Below, piece by piece: positions 23,001 through 30,608 of a stretch of DNA of 64,000 nt. The stretch comes from Siphonodentalium dalli (taxonomy: Eukaryota; Mollusca; Scaphopoda; Gadilida; Siphonodentaliidae): the NCBI GenBank assembly GCA_032622095.1, contig CP136068.1, forward strand, positions 11,639,729 through 11,703,728, given 5' to 3'. A program made the position numbers and the translations under genes. The number at the start of each line of letters is the position of its first letter. Position 1 is the stretch's first letter. The notes under the pieces were generated by a model. It saw nothing but the letters and a program-made list of their open reading frames with translations. It had not been told where the DNA came from and searched no databases.

Positions 23001-25023
23001 AATATGCCAGTTAGCCATTCCGATTTGCACTACTGCATAAGACCTGAGTTTTGAACTGAAAACACACCAACAATTTTGACTGTGATCAGGTCGTCCAAAC
23101 TTGAGTTATTGATTAGAAACTAAATCCAAATAAACCAAACAGGAGTTATCGGTTAGACACAAAAATGTTATAAAATTGGTCAAATTATAAGTTGAATAAA
23201 AGGTCAGCTGACCACAGTGTCCCAAAAACGTGGCAAGTCAAGGTCGCTTTATTACAGAAATTAAATTTTTTTTTTAAATGTTCTAAGTCGAAAGGGTTAA
23301 TAATTCTGTAAAGAAATAATTTTTCTGTCATCTGTTTACATGTTGCACATCTCCAATACGTGGGTAACAATACTCTGGAGTTTCAAATATCTTTGTTTTA
23401 TGGTGCCCATATTCAGAATGAGCAATGGGTGATGCCAGTGTCCTGGGCCCACAAACAAGGTACCCTGCCTTGCTCACCAGAAGCTTATATTCTGCTAATG
23501 ATGAACAGACAGAGCAGTTTTAGCCAGTCAAAAATTTAAATATTATAAATATAAAAGGTCAGCAGACCACAGTGTCCCCCGAAAACGTGGCAAGTCGATG
23601 CCGCTTTGTTAAAGAAATTAAAAAAAATGTTGAAATTTTCTAAGTTGAAAAGGGTTAATTAATAACTCCGTAAAAAAAATGTTTTCGTCATCTATATACA
23701 TGTTGCACATCTTCAATATATGGGCAACAATATTCTGAAGTTTCAAATCTCTGGGATGAAATCTGTAGATGATTACACCATGAAGGTACTCAAAAGTGTG
23801 ACGGACGAACGGAAGGACGGAAGGAGCCCGTTTCTAGTCCCCCGAAAATTAATTTTTCGGGGGACAAAAATTGTAGAGAACCCTGAATCTCATGAATTGC
23901 TTACACCATGGTGTACACTTACAAAGCACAACATGTGCAACTTTAAATCCCAAACACACAAATTTTTGCTTACTATTTAAAATCAAGATTATTAACTCAT
24001 TTGACCTCACATAATTACCTCAACTTATTCTGTTCAACTGGGAAGTAAACATTTGACCCCATATTATGGCCTATTTCTCGTGAATTTTTGTTTTTTAATT
24101 CTTTTTACAGGAGACCAAGAGACAGCAAAAATGTAAGCTCAGAATCAATGGCAAAGAAGTGACAACAACAATAATAAACAACAATGCACATGTTGAGATT
24201 AAAAAGCAAGGTGGTGGTATGCTTCTGGCCAGTTTGCCTTTAGAGCATTTACCTGAAGGTGAAATCATGAAAGTCAACTTAAGTGGCATGGTGATGGATG
24301 TTGAAAAATTAGCTGGGGATGATCTTTTCAATTATTATAAAAACTTCCTGCAGAAATATCTGATACTATTATACATGAAAGATGCCATACACGAAGGAGA
24401 CATCTTTCGCATCAACATTGGCCTTAAATTAATGATACCGCATTTTTATGCTCACTCTACAGCATCTAAATATCTGGTTGAATGTCTGGACTATATTCTG
24501 AAGACAGAAATATCACTACCACGACATTTAGCCATTAAAATTCGAACCAGTTCAATTGTGAATCCTCTTGGGGAAAAAAGGTGGCAACAAGCCCATGGAT
24601 ATTCAAAAAGAAAACCAGGTCAAAGAACTAAAATCACTCATTAAGGGCCTTGGTGCTAACAAGACCGAAAATGCCATAGTTAATATTTGTAAGGCTGCAC
24701 CAGTTATAAACAGCATAAGTGAAAATGTTGATGAGCAGCTTGGATTGAAACAAGATCATTCAACCCACAAAAGCAGATCGCAAGATGATGAGATTAAAAC
24801 CCTTACTGCTGAATTCTTGAGAATTCAGCCATTCAAGACCACACCAGGAAGACAGCTTACAAAATACCGAAAAATAAAACAGAATGTCTTCTGTCAGCTT
24901 TTTGAAAAAAAGGAGGTATTTAAACTTAATTTAAATAGTATTATTTCACGTCTGGAACGGAATTTGCCGCTTGCCTTGGATGAGGACACTGATGATGACG
25001 ATTCCGATAATACTGAGGAATAA
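1586..25023 (+). CDS. Seven-exon ZAD / DUF6589-like transposase-related gene, frameshifted in the last exon
   Basis: Joined exons: 1586-2033, 14349-14427, 18018-18321, 19594-20185, 20848-21017, 21991-22323, 24111-25023. Phases are 1, 2, 0, 1, 0, 0 and every junction fits. The product reads: ZAD-like zinc module (C5, C8, C51, C54), Ser/Thr-rich basic linker with KPKRQK, helical region, then blocks GDN (D324), GDQ (D488) and NP-G...KEN (E809 if the frame is mended), and an acidic tail. From memory these blocks match DUF6589 proteins, common in molluscs and fungi and probably transposon-derived. The D, D, E reading as a catalytic triad is my inference. One extra base in 24570-24579 shifts the frame, giving 819 residues as read against about 945 intended. 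Introns total over 20 kb and are full of MITEs. It could be a live gene with an assembly error, a recent pseudogene, or part of a large DNA transposon. Confidence 0.75.
2034..2594. other. Start of intron 1, no feature
   Basis: AT-rich sequence with short poly-TA runs. No repeat or exon was identified. Confidence 0.5.
2595..2760 (-). pseudogene. Inverted partial copy of exon 1
   Basis: On the minus strand this encodes VPGANIICRTCLRQLNNAYI and the following ERVKRLLKH segment, closely matching residues 44-90 of exon 1. It has a 3-base insertion (extra Ile before ICRTC) and a 12-base insertion repeating part of LLKH, so the frame stays open. The upstream half of the ZAD module (first CxxC) is absent, and the homology stops at the Ser-rich linker. 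It lies in intron 1, opposite in orientation to exon 1 and about 560 bp from its end. It is either a decayed gene copy or part of a second, rearranged element. Confidence 0.75.
3080..3457. mobile_element. TTAA-flanked MITE (AGGCATGG ends)
   Basis: TTAA borders lie at 3080-3083 and 3454-3457. The ends are AGGCATGGAAGGCC on the left and, reverse-complemented, AGGCATGGACGGCC on the right. The TTAA target is the hallmark of piggyBac-type transposition. The interior shows long imperfect inverted symmetry (ATTTTAATATTC and CATAAAC motifs on both sides), and the open frames across it are by-products of that symmetry. A half copy of the same end occurs near 57750. Confidence 0.75.
3935..4197. mobile_element. 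TTAA-flanked double-hairpin MITE, copy 1
   Basis: TTAA at 3935-3938 and 4194-4197. The outer ends are inverted (CCCTTCTATGACGGGAGC against the reverse complement of the right end, CTCTTTCATGATGGGAGC). Inside are two successive hairpins, each built from GCATTCTCTTATAT and its complement with a short GC-rich loop. Further copies lie at about 6105-6340, 7633-7895 and 51518-52045. Confidence 0.8.
4243..5352. other. Intron 1 segment, no feature
   Basis: Open frames around 5096-5318 exist on both strands but have no family resemblance and no splice-site context. The rest is AT-rich and unremarkable. Confidence 0.4.
5353..5758. mobile_element. TTAA-flanked MITE (AGGTACTC family), degraded copy
   Basis: TTAA-AGGTACTC at the left end. 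The right end, GGATTATGCATCT-TTAA, is a worn version of the family end GGGTTGAGTACCT-TTAA. The interior shares the motifs of the better copies at 13853-14329 and 56044-56531, such as TCAAATATTTTT next to GGAGCCAAAGAAATAGTAA. Confidence 0.7.
6105..6340. mobile_element. Double-hairpin MITE, copy 2 (left end lost)
   Basis: Both internal hairpins and the right end (CAGCTCCCATCACGAATGGGTTAT) are present. The left end lacks the TTAACCC.. terminus, and the right TTAA has become TTAT. Confidence 0.65.
6570..6610. repeat. Perfect 41-bp palindrome
   Basis: GCTCAGAATCCAAAGGTATA is followed by one base and then its exact reverse complement. A single arm (AGAATCCAAAGGTATA) also occurs at about 6431-6446, so the palindrome probably arose by inverted duplication of a local segment. 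Confidence 0.85.
7633..7895. mobile_element. TTAA-flanked double-hairpin MITE, copy 3
   Basis: TTAA at 7633-7636 and 7892-7895. The termini are CCCATTCATGACTGGAGC and the complement of CTCCCATCATGAAAGG. The two internal GCATTCTCTTATA hairpins are present but worn. Confidence 0.75.
8090..10565. repeat. Cluster of dispersed repeats with GACGGACGG-type runs
   Basis: Several partial copies of one dispersed family follow each other. Their shared phrases include GGCCATAACTC, ACCAAATTTGGTT.AGATC and CAAACTGGAGTTAT, and their ends carry GACGGAC or GACAGAC runs (8175, 8468, 8750, 9210, 9735, 10345). Open frames here are chance products. Related copies lie at 11590-11880, 20635-20815, 21530-21955, 23080-23860, 33375-34078 and 44395-44800. 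The family is probably non-autonomous; I cannot assign it to a class. Confidence 0.6.
10967..11560 (+). repeat. 0.59-kb dispersed repeat, copy 1
   Basis: It runs from AACGAGAGGCCGATC to GCATAAGAGACATC. A second copy in the same orientation is at 32723-33312, inside the helicase intron, with only small differences. An inverted partial copy (its first ~170 bp) is at 45908-46085. It contains one arm of the ATAAGAGAATGCACTGG hairpin found in the double-hairpin MITEs. Confidence 0.75.
11561..13852. other. Intron 1 segment with repeat fragments, no exon seen
   Basis: Positions 11590-11880 hold two tandem fragments of the GACAGAC-type repeat (AACAAAACGATG.AACCCTCTATTTAATGTCCTC occurs twice). From 11889 to 13852 there are scattered open frames up to 73 codons without recognisable domains. 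Confidence 0.45.
13853..14329. mobile_element. TTAA-flanked MITE (AGGTACTC family), well-preserved copy
   Basis: TTAA-AGGTACTCAACCCG at the left and CGGGTTGAGTACCT-TTAA at the right. The family has piggyBac-like TTAA borders and no coding capacity. This copy ends only 19 bp before exon 2 of the DUF6589-like gene, so it supplies part of the 3' splice-site environment. The copy at 56044-56531 is in the opposite orientation. Confidence 0.85.
14349..14427 (+). CDS. Exon 2: 79-base linker exon
   Basis: Acceptor TTTACAG|AC at 14348/14349 and donor AAG|GTGATA at 14427/14428. It enters with two bases that complete the single base left by exon 1 (G+AC, Asp150) and leaves two bases (AG) completed by the first base of exon 3 (Arg176). 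The encoded stretch starts RRKDIEEMLEKERIPEDPET, is charged and helical, and has no stop. I found it by phase and splice logic; no family motif supports it independently. Confidence 0.6.
14883..15094. mobile_element. Foldback MITE, copy 1 (CAGTAATGC ends)
   Basis: Almost perfectly palindromic over about 210 bp, from CAGTAATGCTCTAAGTAATC to its complement, with the centre at GAAAGCTCTC/GAGAGCTTTC. Other copies: 25048-25262, 26695-26907 and a split copy 36711-37309. Flanking TA in the better copies suggests a Tc1/mariner-type target. Confidence 0.85.
15156..15281. mobile_element. Short TTAA-flanked MITE (AGGGGTACTG family)
   Basis: TTAA, an A-run and GGGGTACTGTAC at the left; CCAGTACCCCT-TTAA at the right; 126 bp in total. 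The same termini bound the 637-bp element at 34762-35398, so this is likely an internally deleted relative. Confidence 0.65.
15817..17952. mobile_element. Long-TIR element (about 175-bp inverted arms) with internal minisatellite
   Basis: The left arm (15817 to about 15990) and right arm (about 17775 to 17952) are inverted copies sharing CAGATGCTCGTAGC, ACCATGGGTATATGCCAGAT, ATAAATACATGG/CATGGTGTG and CATGTTCGACTG. Between them is 1.8 kb of decayed tandem units. No transposase frame remains. It ends 65 bp before exon 3 of the host gene. No clear target duplication was seen. Confidence 0.7.
16370..17300. repeat. Decayed tandem repeat, about 0.27-0.3 kb unit
   Basis: Recurring phrases in order: GGACTGAAATGGTCATCAGT, TGGAAATTTCCAACCT, a GTCAGGTT-like stretch, GGTTTGAGGC.AGTCTA, CCCCCGTGGCCA and CTGCTAATTAATTT. 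At least four worn units are visible. The G/C homopolymers nearby (16211-16230, 17501-17511) are part of the same low-complexity tract. Confidence 0.65.
18018..18321 (+). CDS. Exon 3: helical N-terminal part of the DUF6589-like domain
   Basis: Acceptor CTTGCAG|G at 18017/18018 and donor AAG|GTAGTA at 18321/18322. Frame-matched residues 176-277 start FIYDMLASISKISRRGCSVL and end in TMAIKCQANNK. From memory, DUF6589 proteins have the same order here: a region before the core with a cysteine-serine-leucine turn, a 'L/I..A' helix and an 'M/IYA.I..SR...' segment (here IYAMIFNSRDKQASAVQRLW). It leads in phase 0 into exon 4. Confidence 0.75.
18322..19593. other. Intron 3, repeat fragments
   Basis: It contains two loosely repeated segments (18400-18870, with GCAACAAAATCAAC and CCCTTT.TGCGCTTCG phrases; 18955-19180, with CATGGCAAAAGCAACATGCATCAATTATATTCACAC-like text) and a GACAGACGACGGG tail at 19430. 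No exon is evident. Confidence 0.45.
19594..20185 (+). CDS. Exon 4: DUF6589-like core with GDN block
   Basis: Acceptor TTTTTTTCAG|CTACTG and donor AAAAG|GTGAGT (20185/20186). It encodes residues 278-475. The opening LLQRLNKIHITLSESS and the block NGDNLDMRVKTNDVRMKNHG followed by DYHFFASDFTTYRV match, as I recall them, the 'L..L.I..S' and 'GDN.D....R.M......HYF.S' signatures of DUF6589 proteins. Asp324 of GDN is the candidate first acidic catalytic residue. The rest is helical, ending in a Trp/Tyr-rich KEDS-like linker (SWYRKAGKG). Length and composition are clearly coding; the next exon completes Gly475. Confidence 0.85.
20848..21017 (+). CDS. Exon 5: GDQ block
   Basis: Acceptor AATTCAG|GT at 20847/20848 and donor GAG|GTAAGC at 21017/21018. 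It encodes residues 475-531. VGGDQMTRIRLQGAKSLR followed by ETAEERFD and a hydrophobic MIVELFHTNMDFLE helix fits the 'GDQ.T..R..GA...R...T..ER' signature I recall for DUF6589. Asp488 is the candidate second acidic residue. The exon is too short to stand out as an open frame; it was recovered from splice signals and phase. Confidence 0.85.
21172..21226. repeat. Hairpin in intron 5
   Basis: TGTTCGGATAATAAGTTCAACA is followed by about ten bases and its near-exact complement TGTTGAACTTATTATCTGAACA. A single related arm is found near 4648-4677. Confidence 0.75.
21991..22323 (+). CDS. Exon 6: DUF6589-like domain, middle part
   Basis: Acceptor TCGTTGCAG|AAG and donor CAG|GTAATA at 22323/22324; phase 0 on both sides, exactly 111 codons (residues 532-642). 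It contains GTLANLKTLIQRNDVNGNVK and a helical VMLVGLSYVLSVTMDHLGL segment, then a lysine-rich KAQKKKRQ cluster that could be a nuclear import signal. Confidence 0.8.
22324..24110. other. Intron 6 with dispersed repeat copies
   Basis: Positions 23190-23400 and 23550-23860 are two related copies sharing AAAGGTCAGC.GACCACAGTGTCCC, ACGTGGCAAGTC, TTTTCTAAGT.GAAA.GGGTTAAT and CATGTTGCACATCT.CAATA. The second ends in GACGGACGAACGGAAGGACGG. Both belong to the GACGGAC-tailed family. A 17-18 base A-run lies at about 22606. Confidence 0.55.
24111..25023 (+). CDS. Exon 7: C-terminal DUF6589-like part with a 1-base frameshift
   Basis: Acceptor TTTTTACAG|GAG at 24110/24111. The first frame runs ETKRQQKCKLRINGKEV to SSIVNPLG. 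At 24570-24579 (GGGGAAAAAA) the coding potential jumps to the next frame, which continues KKGGNKPMDIQKENQVKELK and reads to the stop at 25021-25023 with an acidic DEDTDDDDSDNTEE end. Without correction the protein goes out of frame for about 23 residues and stops at 24642-24644. In the family as I recall it, 'NP.G..G.N.P.D....EH.N...K' is continuous, so the break is a one-base excess, not an intron. The shifted part contains the candidate third acidic residue (Glu809). Confidence 0.85.
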
Positions 25024-25047
25024 TATGACACAGTATTTTGAAGAGAT

Positions 25048-25262
25048 ACAGTAATGCACTAAGTAATCGACCTCTTAACCAAAGAAGAATTATGGGTAAC
25101 TTTTCAGGATTTAGTCGGAAATATGGCTTGTTGTCATTCATTGGAAAGCTCTCGCCGAGAGCTTTCCGATAAATGGCAACAAGCCATATTTTCGACTAAA
25201 TCCTGAAAAGTTACCCATAATTCTTCTTTGGTTAAGAGGTCGATTACTTAGGGCATTACTGT
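25048..25262. mobile_element. Foldback MITE, copy 2, just after the stop codon
   Basis: Palindromic CAGTAATGC...GCATTACTG copy starting 25 bp after the TAA of the DUF6589-like gene, so it is probably transcribed in the 3' untranslated region. The arms differ from copy 3 at a handful of positions. The left border is TA, while the right border has drifted. Confidence 0.85.
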
Positions 25263-26337
25263 CGTCAAAGTTTCCTTCAACATAAACTGTCTTGCGATAT
25301 TGGTAGGGCTAGATATTGGTTAACATCAAAACATTCTCCTTTATATATAAATACCTTTTTATAGCAGAGTTAAAGAGTTAATTCATCTAATATAACCAAA
25401 AACCCAGTAATAAAAAGTCACAATTAATATGATATCTGTTCTGAGTTATCAATTGAAAGCGGTAATTTAATGTGAACAAAATATATTTTTCACAATGACC
25501 ATTGTAAGAAATTTCTATTTAAAACAGGAATACTTGCAATTTTAAAAATACAATAACAGTAATCAGATGTTGGCATAAAATCAACAATGCATCTATTTCC
25601 ATACATGTTGTTTAACGTGTGTACTCGATTGCCGGCATATAAGCCGTACATTGTCGTGAAACCAATATCTTTTCCTACAAATAGCACAAGCTAGTTTAGT
25701 AGTTTACGTCAAAGGAAACTTGAACTACTGGCGAGAGTGGCAATGACAATTCTGAGTAAGAACCAATCAAATGAAACTTGTAATGAAATATCAGTCATTG
25801 AATGCCCTGGTAATATGTATTCATGGATTTGTCTTTATCTAATTGGATGTCCTGTAAATGTCAGAAAATGTTTAGCAGCTTGGACTAAAACAAATTCATT
25901 CAACCCACAACAGCAGATCTGAAAATGACACAAATCACTTACTGTGTTAAGTCATTCAAGACCACACCAGGAGGACAGCATACAAAACAGCAGAAAATAT
26001 AACAATGTCTTCAGTCAACTTTTCAAAATGGAAATATTTACCAATAATGTAAATGGTTTCTTTAATAATACTCAGAATCACAATAATTACCACTCTCTTC
26101 AGTCTCAAGTGCCAAGTTTCCTCATCCATGGTAATGTATCTTATTTATATGTAGGATTTTATGAATGCACCACCCTCAAACTGTAATTGCCTAATATGGT
26201 CCTAGTTTAACTAAGTTTGTTGAATTTTTGTATTTTTTCTATGCTTCAAACTATTTATACACGCAAATCAAATCCGACATCACAACATATGCTTCATATA
26301 TTATCTACAACAGTATATATATTCCTTGAGTTGATTT
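25263..26337. other. Gene-free, with a relic similar to exon 7
   Basis: Around 25895-26080 the phrases TTCATTCAACCCACAACAGCAGATC, TTCAAGACCACACCAGGAGGACAGC and AATGTCTTC.GTCA.CTTTT.AAAA repeat text of exon 7 (24758-24905) with deletions. This is a decayed fragment of the gene's 3' end lying 0.9 kb downstream, on the same strand. Otherwise nothing was found. Confidence 0.6.
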
Positions 26338-26692
26338 ATTATGGACTTGTCCGGGTGCGTGAAACGAATTTAGTAGTCAGGCTAATGTAGCATTTTACTA
26401 TGATCGCCGAAAATCTCAAGAAATTTGACTTTACCACTCAATAATAAACATTGTCGGCACTATTCTCAATTGAAAATATTTACTTTGATTCGGGACACAA
26501 CTATTGGCAATAAACAATTGCAAATGATTTTGCCATCAACAGTCACTGCATTTAATTAATAAGTTAATAAGAATGACAGTCTGAGTGTGTTGTCAAATCG
26601 GATATAATATTTGTAAAAATAACTACTTTGAGCAAGATTATGCTTCATTTCTATTTGATCACCCTACCATAGTGTTTCACATCACTTTAATA
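26338..26692 (+). repeat. 0.35-kb dispersed repeat (TTATGGACTTGT...CACATCACTTTAA)
   Basis: It begins TTATGGACTTGTCCGGGTGCG and includes ATTCGGGACACAACTAT.GGC, GATTTTGCCATC..CAGTCA.TGCATTTAA and AACTACTTTGAGCAAGATTAT, ending GTGTTTCACATCACTTTAA. Sister copies: 29272-29613, 54771-55020, 55177-55426, 56685-57075, and a part at 9280-9460. Fixed ends at both sides suggest a SINE- or MITE-like unit; no polymerase III boxes were confirmed. Confidence 0.65.
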
Positions 26693-26694
26693 TA

Positions 26695-26907
26695 CAGTAA
26701 TGCTCTAAGTAATCGACCTCTTAACCACAGCAGAATTATGGGTAACTTTTCAGGATTTAGTCGGAAATATGGCTTGTTGTCATTCATCGGAAAGCTCTCG
26801 GCGAGAGCTTTCCGATGAATGGCAACAAGCCATATTTCCGACTAAATCCTGAAAAGTTACCCATAATTCTGCTGTGGTTAAGAGGTTGATTACTTAGAGC
26901 ATTACTG
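26695..26907. mobile_element. Foldback MITE, copy 3 (best copy)
   Basis: TA|CAGTAATGCTCTAAG ... CTTAGAGCATTACTG|TA with nearly perfect arms of about 100 bp each. The TA on both sides is consistent with a Tc1/mariner-type insertion. It sits directly after the end of the 26338-26692 repeat. Confidence 0.85.
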
Positions 26908-29036
26908 TAAGTTCTCACAAATACAACAAGCAGTGAATCAGTATGGAAGTGATCATCTAGTTTAATGAATTTAGAAAACTGCATTTGAAAGCTGAATTTG
27001 AGTACCTGTAACTACAAATATGTCAAAAATATATTTTCATTCTGGTTACTCATTTATGGTGATGAATACTAATTATGTATCCTATTCTTAATTTCTAAGG
27101 AATTTCAGCTTTTGTAATAAGTAATCACACAAAATTCAACATGACCATCAATCAAATTAGGACAGAATTGGGCAATAACAGTGATATTATCATATTAAAG
27201 ATGCCCAGTCTTGATTTGTAACCATTAAACGACCATATGTATGTGTTCTATACCAGAAAATAATTACATAAGACCCATGAGCCCAATGATACAAGGTTTT
27301 CATGACAAGATATCGACTTTCGAAAAGAGGATGTTTTTACATGTTTTGAATTTGTTGGCATAGTAAAAATTTCAATCATTGCCTCCTTAAGGTCTGGAAT
27401 CCCAAATGCATCTTAACTCTTTCATAGGGTTTTCACAAAATTTCAGAAAGCTTATAGAGCGTTCACACTTGTTGCACAAAAGAGAAAGGTATTAAAAGTG
27501 CATTGTCAATTATCAGATGTTGTACTCGTATTTAATGTAAATCTAATGAATTAGTTTTTTCTATATTTTCGGAATGTGTGATTGCAAGTATTACATACAC
27601 AAAGGAAAATTTTCACTAATTTGGTGACAAATCAGACAGAGCATCTTTAAGTATATGAAAGCCTAAAAAGGATGATTGATTAGTTTAGTATAAATCATTA
27701 TCATGTATCTATAAAGAGCTTCCCATTTATTCAATAAGCAGGAAAAATTAGTTGCGATAATCTCAATCTTCAGTTCCCCTACGTTTTGCACAGTACTAAG
27801 AACTCTGAAGTTGCTACTGAAAATGTGATTTTAAATTATTTGTGCAAATAACACATCACAAGCATTTATATATTTTCATTTCTACTATTCATGTAGAAAG
27901 TCAATATCAATTTGACAGAAAGACAGATCGGAATTTAATGAGCAAAAATTTGGCTACATATAAATATTACAGTTTAGTGTAAAACTCTGACTGCTTCATA
28001 TCACTAGTTTAAACTACAAGCCAGGAATAGAATGGAAATAATAGTCCATAGAATGTTCAGAGGAAAAAAAAGTTATATTCAGTTGTTGGGTAATGACTAT
28101 TATTTGGAAACATTGTTTTTCAATTAGATTATCACAACAGAATAGATTAATTCCCAAAGTTTTCTTAGGAAATAAAATGAGTATGGTTGATATTCAATTT
28201 TCCAATTTACTTTGCTATGCAAAGCAAACAAGCTATTTATCTCCCTGTTAATTACACTTGTTGAATGAAAAGTAAGTTCAGGCTATTTAACTATTGTATA
28301 GTAGAAGTCTATTGTTATGAAATTTCTAGAATTTCATGCGATTTCTATGTTACTGTTGTTCTTGCATGACCTATTAGAGAAATGGAACAAACTGACTGAT
28401 CTTCAAGTAAGCATTTGAAGTCCCATTTTGCTAAGTCTGGGAAAGTCATGGAATATCATGACATTGCCTTGGATCATTGAAAATTCCCCAAAATCCTGGA
28501 AACATATTGAAAGTCAAGGACCTTCATCCTGGATAGGTATATGAACCCTGAATAAAGCAACATGAGGCAGCATGATTTGTGGATGACAATATAATATTTG
28601 AATAATGGTCCTCAGCCCCTACATGAAATTTTCACTTGCATTTGAATGTTGCCAAATAATTGAAATTACAGATGTTTACAATGTGCAAATTTGGGAATTT
28701 ACTGAAAAAGACTGGTTGAAAGTAAAATGAGAAAGGACGACAAACATTTAGAGCTATGGATGGTGAAATTTTCCCAAAACAATTTTGTATACAAATACAT
28801 GTATATGGAACTCTTGTGCTCTGCAATTCATTCGAATTTTCATCAAGTTTTTTGTTTTCATATGAGAAAACAACAATATATCTACATTCTTCTGAAGTTG
28901 ATGCAAGTAATTAGGAAATATGAGAAGTTTTGGTTCAAAAGAAAATAAAACAGTTACCTTCATTGAATCAATAGCAGTGAATGCACAGGGGCATTTCGTT
29001 AAAACAAGCAAAATATAAATAGAAAAAAATATCAGT
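26908..29036. other. Gene-free AT-rich stretch
   Basis: No repeat pairing and no plausible exon was recognised. Open frames at 28632-29011 overlap on both strands and lack family resemblance. Confidence 0.5.
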
Positions 29037-30092
29037 TAAAAACGAACGTGCCACTTTAAAAAGCGCATCAATAAATAATACATATTTAATAAGGAAGTTC
29101 ACTTTTTAGATACCTCCTCATTTCTAACGGCCATAATTCACAAATGCCTGAACCGGATCGTAACTATATTCCCATATTTCAGCAATAATTTCAAATTAGT
29201 TTTTGCATTGAAAGTGAAATCAAGGACCTATTGGCGAACTTGCACGCATCGTTGATTGGTGAATGATATATTATGGACTTGTTCAGATGCATAAAACTGA
29301 TGAGTTATTAGTAGTATTCATGGCGCTATGCCATCAAGCAAATCAACCTTACTTCTCCACAGAAAAAAATTGTCTAAAAAATTTGGCCAATTGTAAAAAT
29401 ATTTATTTCTCGATTCGGGATGCAACTATCTGTGATTAACAAACGAAAACAATTTTGTCATCGAGAGTGGCTGCATTTAATTGATATATAAGAATGATGG
29501 TCTGCATTGTCAATTTATATATATTTGTAAAAATGACAATTATGAGCAAGATTATTCTCCATTTCAATTTCACCACCCTGCTGTAGTGTTTCACATCACT
29601 TTAAACTGCCATCATGCGTAAATTGTAAACTCCGGAGTTGCTTCGTAATTATTTTTAAATAGCTGAAATATGTTGGCAACTTGAATTCAAATATGCGATT
29701 GTTTGGGGAGATTAACATTAGATATATTGATACATGAAGATTTTTTTTTTTACAAAAGGTGGGTTTTTTAATCGATAATTATTGACCTTGAAATGGACAA
29801 TATATTATCTCCAGGCTGTGCTATCAAGGTACCCATTAGACGGTGCTCTTTGTGATTTTTGTGTTCAGCATCTGTTTTCGGAGTTTTGGAATCATTTATC
29901 CTAGAATTGGTATTATAATTGTAAAATATAGCTCTGTCTCGATCGATGGGCATTGCAATTTTAAGAATTGGTTCAGGCGTTTGTGAATTATGGCCGATAG
30001 ATGCGAGGAGGTATCTAAAAAGCAAACTCCTTTATTAAATATGTAATGTTTATCGATGCACTTTTTAAAGTGGCGCACTTGTTTTTAACTGA
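29037..30092. mobile_element. Element with ~125-bp inverted ends carrying a nested repeat
   Basis: The left arm (AGTTAAAAACGAACGTGCCACTTT to about 29160) is inverted relative to the right arm (about 29965 to AAAGTGGCGCACTTGTTTTTAACT at 30091). Both arms share TTTAATAAGGA, TTTTTAGATACCTCCTC and GGCCATAATTCACAAA. The 26338-type dispersed repeat is nested at 29272-29613. No target duplication was confirmed. Confidence 0.7.
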
Positions 30093-30200
30093 CATTTTTC
30101 AATTTGTATTTTACTCCTTTAATCACATGCCCTTGTGAGTGAATGGAATATAATCCAATTGCTCATAGGGCCAAAAGTTCAAATATTTATTATCAATGAA

Positions 30201-30600
30201 TAGGGGTGCCACGTTTAATCGTATAATCGATGAACCGTTGATAAAGCCGATAATCGATTATCATTTCCATTGTCGAGTAATCTAAGTTATTTATTTCCAA
30301 CATCAGAATATGACAGGTATTATTGAATATCGTGTTTGTTTTACATATTGTAATCATAACATCACCGAGAACTGTGCTGGTATTAAATACATGGTGTTCA
30401 TTTGTCGTTCAGTGGTTTATGATGCACTTTATTAACGTAAAAATTACATCAGCCGATGTCTCAAAAAACCAGCGACCGTGCAGTTAACTAGCACCCAGTC
30501 AATAGGCCATATTTCTGAATACTTCCACAGATATTATAAGATTTAATTATAGTCGATTACTGGCAACCGACTATCGATTATCAAAATCAAGGCACCTCTA
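30201..30600. mobile_element. hAT-type MITE with perfect 8-bp target duplication
   Basis: TCAATGAA lies at 30193-30200 and again at 30601-30608. The element between is exactly 400 bp and starts TAGGGGTGCC and ends GGCACCTCTA. Both sub-terminal regions carry ATAATCGAT motifs in inverted arrangement. An 8-bp target and a [C/T]AGGGGTGCC end are typical of hAT elements. There is no coding capacity. Confidence 0.9.
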
Positions 30601-30608
30601 TCAATGAA

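Noticed and set aside
24560-24650. A short intron explaining the frame change in exon 7
   Set aside because: The two frames meet within about ten bases in a homopolymer and the family blocks are continuous across it, leaving no room for an intron.
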